From: Candidatus Leptovillus gracilis
Lineage (GTDB): Bacteria; Chloroflexota; Anaerolineae; Promineifilales; Promineifilaceae
Assembly: GCA_016716065.1 (NCBI GenBank)
Contig: JADJXA010000008.1
Coordinates: 124,001 to 188,000, forward strand
Length of the DNA: 64,000 nt
Direction of reading: 5' to 3'
Shown piece after piece: positions 57,201 through 64,000 of this stretch. Made by a program: the position numbers and the translations under genes. The notes beneath the pieces were generated by a model. It was given only the letters and a program-made list of their open reading frames with translations. It had not been told where the DNA came from and searched no databases. Numbering within the stretch: the first letter of the stretch is position 1; each line of letters starts with the position of its first letter.

Positions 57201-58796
57201 CCTGATTTCGCGGACAACAAGGTTTTCCGGGATGCCGATGGCGCCTTCAACCCGACCTTCGCTCCACTGGCAGACGGTCTCACCTTCGATAATCAAATCT
57301 ATCTGACCCTGCCGCGGCGCGGCTTATCCTTCAGCGATATCCTGGGACGCAACCACACCTGCGAGACCTACGGGTTGGACCACATCCAAGGCACCTCGTG
57401 CTACGGTAACCCAACCGCCAGCCCAGTCTTTGGGTTCCTGAGTAGCGGCGACCTTCTGCCCGGCATTCAGAACTTTGCCGCCATCCTGCATGGCTTCGGC
57501 GAATACGCCATAGACGAGTTTGGCAATCCCATCCTCGACGGCGACGGCAACTACACCGCCCCCATGTTCCCCTATGACACGCTCTGTGCCAACCCGGCGG
57601 TGCCGGATGGTCTGCGCTGCGGCGCCAAGCCGTTCACCCCGGTTGCCGAGTTCTACAAGGTCAACAGTGACGGCACCCTGACGCAGCAAATGGTAGGCGG
57701 GAGCTATGGCGCATTGGGCAGCGCCACTCAGTATACCGCCTTCTTCAACGTAACCGAAGCTGAAGCCTGGAAGGAAGAGACCATCCCCGAAGAAGATCCG
57801 GGTGGTCCGTGTGACCCGATCGCCGACCCCGATTCCCGGAAACCGCAGTGCGCCCAGCTCCGCACGTCGGCCACAGCCCATTTCTACGATCTGGACGTGT
57901 CCATTGGCGCGGGCATCAACGGCGGCGACGTGATCGAGTTCACCATGCTCATCGCCAATACCTCGGCCAACCCCAATGCCTACCTGACGGCCTTCAACTA
58001 CCAGACCAAGCAGCGCAGCCTGGCGGACATTGGCACGCTCGATGGCTACACTCAGGATCGGCGGGATGTACGTGTTGACCCGACCCTGCCATTGTGTACC
58101 AGCCTGACAGACGATGGCGCCTGCTACAATGCCGCCCTCGACATTGGTCAATTCCCCAACGTCATCGGCAACGGCTTGCTCTTTGGCCAGATGGTCTGGA
58201 CGAATAACATTGACCGCGAGGGGAAAGAGATCATCTTCGACTTCGTCCATGTCGATCCGGTCAATGGGATCGACCCGGCGCCTTACCAGTTGGAGTCAGT
58301 GAAGAAAAATGGTCCCTTCACGCCCATCCTCAAGGGCAACGTCAACTTCATCTGCGTCAAGAGCGGTCTGTTTGCCGCCGACCAGGATTCCGATGCAGCC
58401 TGCGCCGGTGAGCCAGCCATCCTGATTGATGAGAACGGCGAACCGATCCCCGGCAACATCAGCCAACTCCTCGGCCTGGCGCCTGGTGAAACTCAAACGG
58501 TGCGCATCCGTCAGGAGTTCGGCGATTTCCGCGGCGCCATGTTGGAGATTCTGCCAGGCACGCTCAATAACAGTAACGTCAATGTGACCTTTGCCACCAC
58601 CCAGGGCCTGGCGCTACTTCGACTGCGAAGACCAGCGCGAACTGGAGTACTGCCATCCGCATCTGGTAGGCACGAACATCGGCTACCTGCCCAACACAAC
58701 CGCCACCTGGCTGGACCCCATGACGTTGGAAGATATCAGGTATGTGATCATCAACCAACCCGGCGATGCTCCCAGGATCATGGACTTCGAGGATAA
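54210..58796 (+). CDS. Giant secreted Ig/PKD-repeat protein (N-terminal part of split gene)
   Basis: ATG 54210 follows GAAGGAGG. Signal peptide: MKHLHIFRQNPKWLLLFVTASLVLGLVSSLPPTVTA. Ig-like repeats begin at residue 40 (SIILPEDGAILYGTVPLQANAASDVGIDSVEFFYRA). A PKD domain lies at about 410-490 (WEWDFDGDNVVDSTDQLPTYTYNAPGVYVVTLTVSNDGG). Later Ig-like units include TSPFEGQYVGGFVPVTASVV and ISNIVVLPGDGVIGGDAIEFDVTLTNTS. The last 65 residues are out-of-frame shadow after about 58605. It continues as the RTX part (58591-60147). Likely an adhesin or exopolymer-matrix protein. Confidence 0.8.
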   Translation: MKHLHIFRQNPKWLLLFVTASLVLGLVSSLPPTVTAAISSSSIILPEDGAILYGTVPLQANAASDVGIDSVEFFYRAHENAVPSKIGDGVFNPVTGFWEYSWDTTTVVDTYNNIDTDGDDIDDATVNLTKPPTNDNLSIVVTETGGTTAEDTINIRIQNMLTARIFLPDNQEDIRGFEDLEVLTTGEYAVTSVRFDLYDLADADPRILTPFGEFESFGEPVENPHYGRPLGAPAYPTGSPIHPIGAATLEGAKRWVYRNWDTTTIPDGSWLLVATAEDAGGRTATYFVETYIFNDLNVAITAPGDGDTVSRFVALEARTSSMTGFDNAAPGSLWPATAVDFTIGSTTIPATETPSGSGRWRAVWNGDAFAPGPYTITATATNANPDGAEIATDSIDVNLVAPVADLEAYFPFDWGNCNLLDCAFLDGSGGAPTSWEWDFDGDNVVDSTDQLPTYTYNAPGVYVVTLTVSNDGGVTTDSYSRSIPVGNTGVVSFNRNGINDATTEFIDWTSAFKNFNYTVGDTLVIPVIWKTTTGPTEFISMPEDVCTDETTPRPCVLFTPEEADGNPPLDIIPADDGVLFKIEFTDVQYRGVTDVFKGKVNLRISVAVDSGDGNPDLDWTAQLGTNVDVTNTDSDAAEVKLVALTSPFEGQYVGGFVPVTASVVSVITADEVEFFVGATSIGTDEDGSNGWAVSWDTTAFADGAHELTAVATFGSETTTSAVRIVNVENNQPTEPDAPGGTFQTGRTNDTTGQFITYPFELEGEGGGGPPGGRIPSFASSMTAEISNIVVLPGDGVIGGDAIEFDVTLTNTSTDPGAVMTAFAFQSKFSESPALASRIGDKAFYGQLVSGGAEGMMASVKKNGTSNGLFGGRWKGICINSSTDYIPEFNAGLEEESLECGGNRADTDFDGLPELQVPIMGIYPGQSQTVRIRIESGTTDGALHVVEPGTLRGLVQGVEQIGPNGITYYTPVINNDGYTDSQSLISYPAVIDPNVVSIPDFADNKVFRDADGAFNPTFAPLADGLTFDNQIYLTLPRRGLSFSDILGRNHTCETYGLDHIQGTSCYGNPTASPVFGFLSSGDLLPGIQNFAAILHGFGEYAIDEFGNPILDGDGNYTAPMFPYDTLCANPAVPDGLRCGAKPFTPVAEFYKVNSDGTLTQQMVGGSYGALGSATQYTAFFNVTEAEAWKEETIPEEDPGGPCDPIADPDSRKPQCAQLRTSATAHFYDLDVSIGAGINGGDVIEFTMLIANTSANPNAYLTAFNYQTKQRSLADIGTLDGYTQDRRDVRVDPTLPLCTSLTDDGACYNAALDIGQFPNVIGNGLLFGQMVWTNNIDREGKEIIFDFVHVDPVNGIDPAPYQLESVKKNGPFTPILKGNVNFICVKSGLFAADQDSDAACAGEPAILIDENGEPIPGNISQLLGLAPGETQTVRIRQEFGDFRGAMLEILPGTLNNSNVNVTFATTQGLALLRLRRPARTGVLPSASGRHEHRLPAQHNRHLAGPHDVGRYQVCDHQPTRRCSQDHGLRG

Positions 58797-60147
58797 CTTC
58801 GGTTACATCCTGGCCATGGCCGGCTTCGTTCCCAGCGCTGAGTTCTACGCGCCTGATCCCAACCCCGAACTACTCGGCACCCCGTATGAAGGCGTGTTGA
58901 TTCGGCAGCAGGTGCTAGGCGAGTACGGCCTGACAGATGTGTCCGCGGTCGGGCCGACAATCACGTCGTTGGCGATCACCAGCGGCGAAATCGGCGTGGA
59001 ATACAGCTATGCTGTGGCTGCCACGGCCTTCCCCGGCCCGATCACCTACAGCTTGCTGACTGCACCTGATGGCATGACGATTGACGGCAGCACGGGGCTA
59101 ATCGTCTGGCTCCCCAATTCACCTGGTGCGTTTGCCGTAGAGGTTGCGGCCAGCAATGGTCTTAGCACGGCTACGCAGTCGTTCCAGGTGGTGGTGGCAA
59201 GTTCACTCCCCTCGTGCCAGGGCCAGCCAGCCACGGTTTACGTGGACGCTTTCGGCAAAGTCGTGGGCGGACCTGATAACGGCAAGGTATATAACGGCTT
59301 GCTGCGGGGTACGACCGGAGATGATGTCATGGTCGGCACAAGCGGCAATGACGAGATCCGTGGACTGAATGGCAATGACCTCATCTGTGCCGGTGATGGC
59401 AATGATTTCGTTCTTGGCGGTGGCGGCAACGACACCATCTATGGTGAAGGCGGCGACGACGACTTACGTGGCGGCGCTGATAACGACACCTTAGATGGTG
59501 GTGATGGCAACGACATCCTGACCGGCAACGCTGGTGATGATACCCTGCACGGCGGCAATGGCAATGATCTCCTGAGAAGTGGTGACGGCGATGACTGGCT
59601 CCATGGTGATGACGGTGACGACATCCTTTACGGAGACTCTGGCAATGACATGATGTATGGCGGTGCAGGTAATGATCTGATGTATGGTGGTGGTGGCAAC
59701 GACACCATGTATGGTGACAGCGGCGATGACAACATGAATGGTGGCGCCGGTGCTGATACCATGCATGGAGGCGATGGCAACGACACCCTGTCCGGCAATG
59801 GCGGTAACGACACTCTCCATGGTGACGCTGGCAATGACGTACTGAGTGGCGGCGATGGCGATGATTTGCTTTACGGCGGTGACGGTGCGGATGTTCTCCA
59901 TGGAGATAAGCATAATGACATCCTGTACGGTGGCGAAGGCAACGACTGGCTCTTTGGTGATGCTGGCGATGATATCTTGTATGGTGAAGGCAGTAATGAC
60001 ATCCTACAAGGCGGCGCTGGCCACGATAGCCTGTACGGAGGTGATGGTAATGATGCCCTGGCCGGCAACGCAGGTGTAGATGTTTGTGATGGTGGCGCTG
60101 GCAACGACACAGCCACTACTTGTGAGACAGTAATTAACGTTCCGTAA
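58591..60147 (+). CDS. RTX-type calcium-binding repeat C-terminus of the same protein
   Basis: True homology starts at about 58607 (AWRYFDCEDQRELEYCHPHLVGTNIGYLP), which continues the upstream frame if one extra G in CAGGGCC is ignored. A cadherin/Ig-like segment (TSGEIGVEYSYAVAATAFPGPITYSLL) is followed by about 30 nine-residue GGxGxDxUx repeats (59310-60110; GNDTIYGEGGDDDLRGGADNDTLDGG and so on). Such repeats form a calcium-bound beta-roll and carry type I secretion signals in Gram-negatives. An ending of CETVINVP closes the gene. The split needs read support. Confidence 0.85.
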   Translation: MPPPRAWRYFDCEDQRELEYCHPHLVGTNIGYLPNTTATWLDPMTLEDIRYVIINQPGDAPRIMDFEDNFGYILAMAGFVPSAEFYAPDPNPELLGTPYEGVLIRQQVLGEYGLTDVSAVGPTITSLAITSGEIGVEYSYAVAATAFPGPITYSLLTAPDGMTIDGSTGLIVWLPNSPGAFAVEVAASNGLSTATQSFQVVVASSLPSCQGQPATVYVDAFGKVVGGPDNGKVYNGLLRGTTGDDVMVGTSGNDEIRGLNGNDLICAGDGNDFVLGGGGNDTIYGEGGDDDLRGGADNDTLDGGDGNDILTGNAGDDTLHGGNGNDLLRSGDGDDWLHGDDGDDILYGDSGNDMMYGGAGNDLMYGGGGNDTMYGDSGDDNMNGGAGADTMHGGDGNDTLSGNGGNDTLHGDAGNDVLSGGDGDDLLYGGDGADVLHGDKHNDILYGGEGNDWLFGDAGDDILYGEGSNDILQGGAGHDSLYGGDGNDALAGNAGVDVCDGGAGNDTATTCETVINVP

Positions 60148-60219
60148 TTCGCAGCGGCTGGCAGTAAGATGCCGGATACGAGTTGTATCTGACATAGCTG
60201 CTGACCCGACTACCAACAA

Positions 60220-60256
60220 CCTGTCGGGCATGTCAATGCCCGGCAGGTTATTTCCC
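60220..60256 (+). terminator. Terminator after the RTX gene
   Basis: CCTGTCGGGCAT and ATGCCCGGCAGG form a 12-bp stem with one mismatch and a GTCA loop, followed by TTATTTCC. It lies 73 bases past the stop. Confidence 0.65.
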
Positions 60257-60283
60257 TAACCTGGACAAATCAGAACCAATTTT

Positions 60284-60343
60284 CTCGCGCAGAGACGTAG
60301 ATGTGCAAAGTTTTTTCTCTGCGTCTCCGCGCCTCTGTGCGAG
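60284..60343. repeat. 60-bp inverted-repeat element
   Basis: CTCGCGCAGAG (60284-60294) and CTCTGTGCGAG (60333-60343) are inverted with one mismatch. The internal sequence contains CTCTGCGTCTCCGCG, a common intergenic repeat style. The rest of 60148-60510 holds nothing else I can support. Confidence 0.55.
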
Positions 60344-60510
60344 GATTCTTGCACACCGTATAAGAATCTGACTGACCGGGTAGTAAACAGCCCTCATTGT
60401 GTGTGGTCCGGCTATTAGCAGAGATGCAAACTCTCAGTGATGGTTGGATGCAGTTGCACTGGATTTAGCGCGTAGTTCCAAATCCAGTTAACAAAGGCAG
60501 TAGATATTCC

Positions 60511-63500
60511 ATGAAATCCAAACCTATTACTTCTACAGTATTGTCTGCCCCGCAGGAGCAGGGGCAAGAGACGAGAAAAGCCAGCGATTTCTGGCCATCC
60601 CTGATGCTTTCTGTTTTGAGCGGCCTTGTTTTGCTCGGCAGTCTGATCTACTTTGCTGGCCCCTGGAATATCCTGGCGAACACGCGCCTGCTGCGCCTGC
60701 TGATTGATGCCGGCGTGGTGAAATACCATGACCGCGACGCCGGTTTTGTGCAGGGGGTGGCCGACCACGTGTATTACATGAAAGCCCAGGAGCCGGTGGA
60801 GTGGGTGGTGGTCTTGCTGGCGATTGCCATCCTCTTCCTATTCTGGGTTCTGCGCGGCGTGCAGTTTCACGACTTCGCCCGCTACCATGCCATTCCCGGA
60901 TCGTTTGGGCGACACGCCCGCGCTTATCGAGCGGGCCTCATTTACAGCAAGTTTCTGCCATTGCATCTGGGCGAGACGGCGGCCACGGCCGTTTTGCAAC
61001 AAGAAGGCGCAACTCCCCGGCAGGCTTACTCGACGCTGTTTTTGCTGCGGCTGTTTTTGCTCATTTCCATGAGTATATTCGCCCTGTTGGGGCTGCTGAC
61101 TATCGGCTGGGCCGCCTGGCTGGGCCAGGCGTTGTGCGCCCTGTTTATCTTGGGCGTGGCCTACTGGTGGACACGGCCGTTCTTCTCCCCCACCACCGGC
61201 GTTTCCCCCCTTGCCGCAGCCAAAGCCCACCTGCGCGAACTGCTGCAACGGCCGTCGCGCCTGCTGCGCTTCGTTCTCCTCTCCCTGCTGCTCTTCGGCA
61301 TGGAAGACATCGTCCTTTACCTGCTGACGATGGCCTTCTCCACCCAACAGGTCTTGCTGCACGTCGGTTTCGACTTGATCCTGATGGCCTTTGTTTGCGG
61401 CTATCTGGCGCGGCAAGTGCCCCTCACGCCTGGTGGCATCGGGCAGTTTGAATGGGGTTTTGTGGCCGCGCTCTACCTGGGCGGCGTCGGTCTGCCGGAA
61501 GCGGCCACCGTCGCCATCCTCTACAGCATCGTCTATTACCTGGCCTTTGGCCTGTTCTGCCTGGTCACGCTCGCCTGGCGCGCCGCGCAAACGCCGCTGC
61601 GAGCCGTGGTGAAGCTGGCCTATCGCCCCATGCCCGACGCTGCAGGGTCTACGGCCGTTTTCCCCACCAGCACCGACCTCGACGAAGACGCCCTGAGCAG
61701 TATCCCGGCCGTCCCCATCCCGCAAATGCCCGCCATCGCCCAACTGTGGCGGCGGGCCGTCGTCGTCGCCTGGGTGGCCCTGGCTGTCCTCTTCTTCGAT
61801 TGGCTGACGCTGCTGCTGTCCGATTACTGGCTGCTGCAAAGCATGGGATTTAGCGACGTGTTCTGGACCAACTTCCGCATGGGCGCGACATTGTTTGTCA
61901 GCGGCGCACTGCTGTTTGCGACGGCCGTCGCCGTGCCCGCATTTGTCCATCCCCTGCCCGCCAGAACGCGCCGCCTGGCGCTGGGCGTGGCCGGATTGGT
62001 CGGTCTGTTGGCCGGCGCCTGGCTGACTACCTATTACCATGAATTTTTGCTGCTGCAAGGCCAACCTTTTGGCGAAACAGACCCCATCTTTGGCCGGGAC
62101 GTGGGCTTTTACGTCTTCACGCTGCCCGCCTTTTGGGTGATGTGGCGGGCGGCCATGTGGTCGTTCGCCATCGCCCTGGTCTCGTCGGTGATGTGCGCCT
62201 ATGCTGCGCGGCGTCAGATCACCCGAAACGCCGCCGGGTCGCGGGTAGCCGTCTGGCTGGGCACAGTCGCCACCGCGCCGACGCTTGTTGCTTTTGCCGG
62301 CTTGGGGATCAGCACTGCTTTTGGCGTGTGGCTGGGTCGCTATAATCTGCTGCTAAAGGACAGTTACAGCGCCAGTGTGTTTACGGGGGCCAGCTACATA
62401 GACGTGACCGGCCTCTTCTCGACGTTGAACCAGATTTGGGTAACGGCCGTTATCCTCCTCGGCCTCACGGCTGCTTTTGTGGTCTTGCTGTGGGCGCTGC
62501 GCCAACAAACGAGTGGACGGGGCAACGGCCGTTGGCCGAAACGAGTGCGCTGGGCGGGAACGGCCGTGCTGCTGCTCATTCTGGCCGATTTTGCCTTCGC
62601 CGGTCTGGTCAGCGTGCGCGACGCCCTGCTTGTCACTCCCAATCAGCCCGTCATCCAACTGCCCTATATCGAGCGCCACCTGGAAGCCACCCGCCTGGCC
62701 TATGGCCTGGATCAGATTGAAGAAATCGAGTTTGTACCACGCAACAACAGTGATCCCATGCCCAGCCTGGAGTACATCCTGAACAGCAGCACTATGCGCA
62801 ATGCCCCGCTGTGGCCCACCTACGTCAGCTACCTGGAACAGATAGTAGACCCGCAGCATTCGCAGCGCATCCTGCAAACCGGCGGCGACAACATGATCTA
62901 CGGCCCCTCGCTGGAAATCTTCCGCCAGCAGGAAAAGCTGCGCACCTATTATAATTTTCTGGATGTAGACGTGCTGCGCTACACCATCAACGGCGAGAAA
63001 GTGGTGCTGGCGAGCGCCGTGCGCGAACTGCCCATCCTGGAACCGCAGCCCTGGCTGGCCTGGTGGGGGCAGCGTTTCATGCTCTTCACCCATGGGCATG
63101 GCCTGGCGATGGCCCCCGTCGGCCAGACCACGACCGATGGCGATCCCGATTTTGTCAGCAGCCAAATTCCGGTGCAGGCGGATTGGCCGGAGATAACGGC
63201 CGTTAACCAGGCCGTCTACTATGGCGAAGGCAACGCCAGCATGGCCGTCAGCAACGTGCGCGACATGGCCGAACTGGATTACCCCACCGACCAGGGACGG
63301 GCGGAAATCGTCCTGCCGGCCGACGTGCCGGCCGGCGTAGAGGTGGATTCGCTGCTCAAGCGGCTGGTCTTCGGCTGGCGCAGCGGCGAATTCTGGGAGA
63401 TGGTTTTCAGCACCCTCATCACCCCGGAAACCCGCGTCCACTACTTCCGCCAGCCTTTGCAACGCCTGGATCGCGTCGCCCCCTTCCTCTTTTTAGAGGC

Positions 63501-64000
63501 CAACCCCTATGCCACCATCGTCGAAGGCGAGATCACCTGGCTGGTCAACGCCATGACCACCACCGATATGTACCCCTACAGCCAGCACGAATCCATCGGC
63601 GACAAATCGCTTAGCCGCGCCCCGGAAACTGTGCAAACGCGGCGGCTCAACTACGTGGAAGATTCGGTCAAGGCCACCATCAACGCCGCCACCGGCCAGG
63701 TGCAGCTTTACAAAATCGCCGACGACCCGGTAATTAACAGCTGGGCGGCCATCTACCCCTCGCTCTTCACCGACGGTGAGCAGATGCCGCCAGAAGTGCG
63801 CCAGCAGCTTACCTACCCGCTGCAGCTGTTCCACCTGCTTTTCGACGATCTCTACATCTACTACCACATGAACGACCCGATGTACTTCTTCAATATGGAA
63901 GATATGTGGGACGATGCGGACGAGGTATTGGGGCCGGTGATGGACCGGGGCAAGGCGATCACCTTCTCGGTGGAGCCATACCACATGCTGGTGGAGACGG
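60511..64000 (+). CDS. Giant membrane protein: LPG-synthase-like (UPF0104) domain fused to UPF0182 (runs off the window)
   Basis: The frame is open from ATG 60511 (AAAGGCAG upstream) to the window end, over 1160 residues. Residues 90-390 show the UPF0104/lysylphosphatidylglycerol synthase transmembrane pattern (RAYRAGLIYSKFLPLHLGETAATAVL, then VPLTPGGIGQFEWGFVAALYLGGVG). From about 430 the sequence is UPF0182/COG1615: further membrane helices (GATLFVSGALLFATAVAVPAF; FGETDPIFGRDVGFYVFTLPAFWV), then the large soluble domain (YIERHLEATRLAYGLDQIEEIEF; PILEPQPWLAWWGQRFMLFTHGHGLAMAPV; VFGWRSGEF; RLNYVEDSVKATINAATGQVQLY; VEPYHMLVET). UPF0182 has no known function. The fusion of a flippase-like domain to it is unusual. 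Confidence 0.85.
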   Translation, partial: MKSKPITSTVLSAPQEQGQETRKASDFWPSLMLSVLSGLVLLGSLIYFAGPWNILANTRLLRLLIDAGVVKYHDRDAGFVQGVADHVYYMKAQEPVEWVVVLLAIAILFLFWVLRGVQFHDFARYHAIPGSFGRHARAYRAGLIYSKFLPLHLGETAATAVLQQEGATPRQAYSTLFLLRLFLLISMSIFALLGLLTIGWAAWLGQALCALFILGVAYWWTRPFFSPTTGVSPLAAAKAHLRELLQRPSRLLRFVLLSLLLFGMEDIVLYLLTMAFSTQQVLLHVGFDLILMAFVCGYLARQVPLTPGGIGQFEWGFVAALYLGGVGLPEAATVAILYSIVYYLAFGLFCLVTLAWRAAQTPLRAVVKLAYRPMPDAAGSTAVFPTSTDLDEDALSSIPAVPIPQMPAIAQLWRRAVVVAWVALAVLFFDWLTLLLSDYWLLQSMGFSDVFWTNFRMGATLFVSGALLFATAVAVPAFVHPLPARTRRLALGVAGLVGLLAGAWLTTYYHEFLLLQGQPFGETDPIFGRDVGFYVFTLPAFWVMWRAAMWSFAIALVSSVMCAYAARRQITRNAAGSRVAVWLGTVATAPTLVAFAGLGISTAFGVWLGRYNLLLKDSYSASVFTGASYIDVTGLFSTLNQIWVTAVILLGLTAAFVVLLWALRQQTSGRGNGRWPKRVRWAGTAVLLLILADFAFAGLVSVRDALLVTPNQPVIQLPYIERHLEATRLAYGLDQIEEIEFVPRNNSDPMPSLEYILNSSTMRNAPLWPTYVSYLEQIVDPQHSQRILQTGGDNMIYGPSLEIFRQQEKLRTYYNFLDVDVLRYTINGEKVVLASAVRELPILEPQPWLAWWGQRFMLFTHGHGLAMAPVGQTTTDGDPDFVSSQIPVQADWPEITAVNQAVYYGEGNASMAVSNVRDMAELDYPTDQGRAEIVLPADVPAGVEVDSLLKRLVFGWRSGEFWEMVFSTLITPETRVHYFRQPLQRLDRVAPFLFLEANPYATIVEGEITWLVNAMTTTDMYPYSQHESIGDKSLSRAPETVQTRRLNYVEDSVKATINAATGQVQLYKIADDPVINSWAAIYPSLFTDGEQMPPEVRQQLTYPLQLFHLLFDDLYIYYHMNDPMYFFNMEDMWDDADEVLGPVMDRGKAITFSVEPYHMLVET

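Noticed and set aside
59310..60110. DNA tandem repeat or minisatellite
   Set aside because: It is periodic at the codon level because it encodes RTX nonapeptides; the nucleotides vary at third positions.
60838..62064. Antisense open frame of 408 codons
   Set aside because: It lies opposite the UPF0104-UPF0182 fusion, is Gln/Gly-rich without family features, and the sense frame is continuous from 60511 to the end.

Overview
The window is a high-GC, gene-dense bacterial fragment. Protein types (a DUF6519-bearing contractile-injection cluster, GAF/HisKA_3 kinases, a UPF0182 giant membrane protein, frequent PIN and Phd pairs) suggest a Chloroflexota bacterium, possibly Anaerolineae or Ardenticatenia. 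This is an inference; there is no rRNA or marker gene to prove it. The strongest genome-scale signal is a dispersed 10-bp palindrome, AACGGCCGTT (core ACGGCCGT). It recurs every few hundred bases, inside and between genes, and is read in different frames as Asn-Gly-Arg or Thr-Ala-Val.

Layout. (1) 1-14.0 kb: the 3' half of an extracellular/cytoplasmic contractile injection system (eCIS, phage-tail-like) operon, all + strand with overlapping genes: small assembly genes (two damaged), Afp7-like tube/baseplate adaptor, LysM-like protein, gpD-like hub, gpV-like spike, PAAR tip, gp25, two J-like baseplate proteins, gpI-like protein and a DUF6519 protein, then a strong terminator. The second J-like protein carries an inserted beta-propeller-like region and several hydrophobic helices. 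(2) 14.4-35.9 kb: an accessory/defence region. It has an SNF2-DUF3883 helicase, two toxin-antitoxin pairs, a frameshifted DUF1156 adenine methylase, a REP array with its RAYT transposase and a DUF499 ATPase. Remnants of AbiEii, DJ-1/PfpI, HicB and Wadjet JetA (DUF3375) follow, around an intact ABC-exporter operon with a clear promoter and operator, and a further Phd/PIN pair. (3) 36.2-46.3 kb: mostly - strand housekeeping and signalling genes: FAD oxidoreductase, a two-component system whose kinase is split by one extra base, a secreted-protein gene broken by a complete insertion sequence, a STAS protein, a radical-SAM remnant, acyl-CoA dehydrogenase and a PRC-barrel protein. (4) 46.6-54.1 kb: a chemosensory/two-component block (MCP, CheW, CheA, receiver, HisKA_3 kinase, LuxR-type regulator). 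(5) 54.2-60.1 kb: a very large secreted Ig/PKD/RTX protein, split by one extra G. (6) 60.5 kb to the end: a giant membrane protein that fuses an LPG-synthase-like (UPF0104) transmembrane domain to UPF0182 and runs off the window.

Several genes carry single-base frameshifts or nonsense codons. Some may be assembly errors, so pseudogene calls depend on read support. The eCIS operon, the defence trio and the dispersed palindrome are the most interesting parts.
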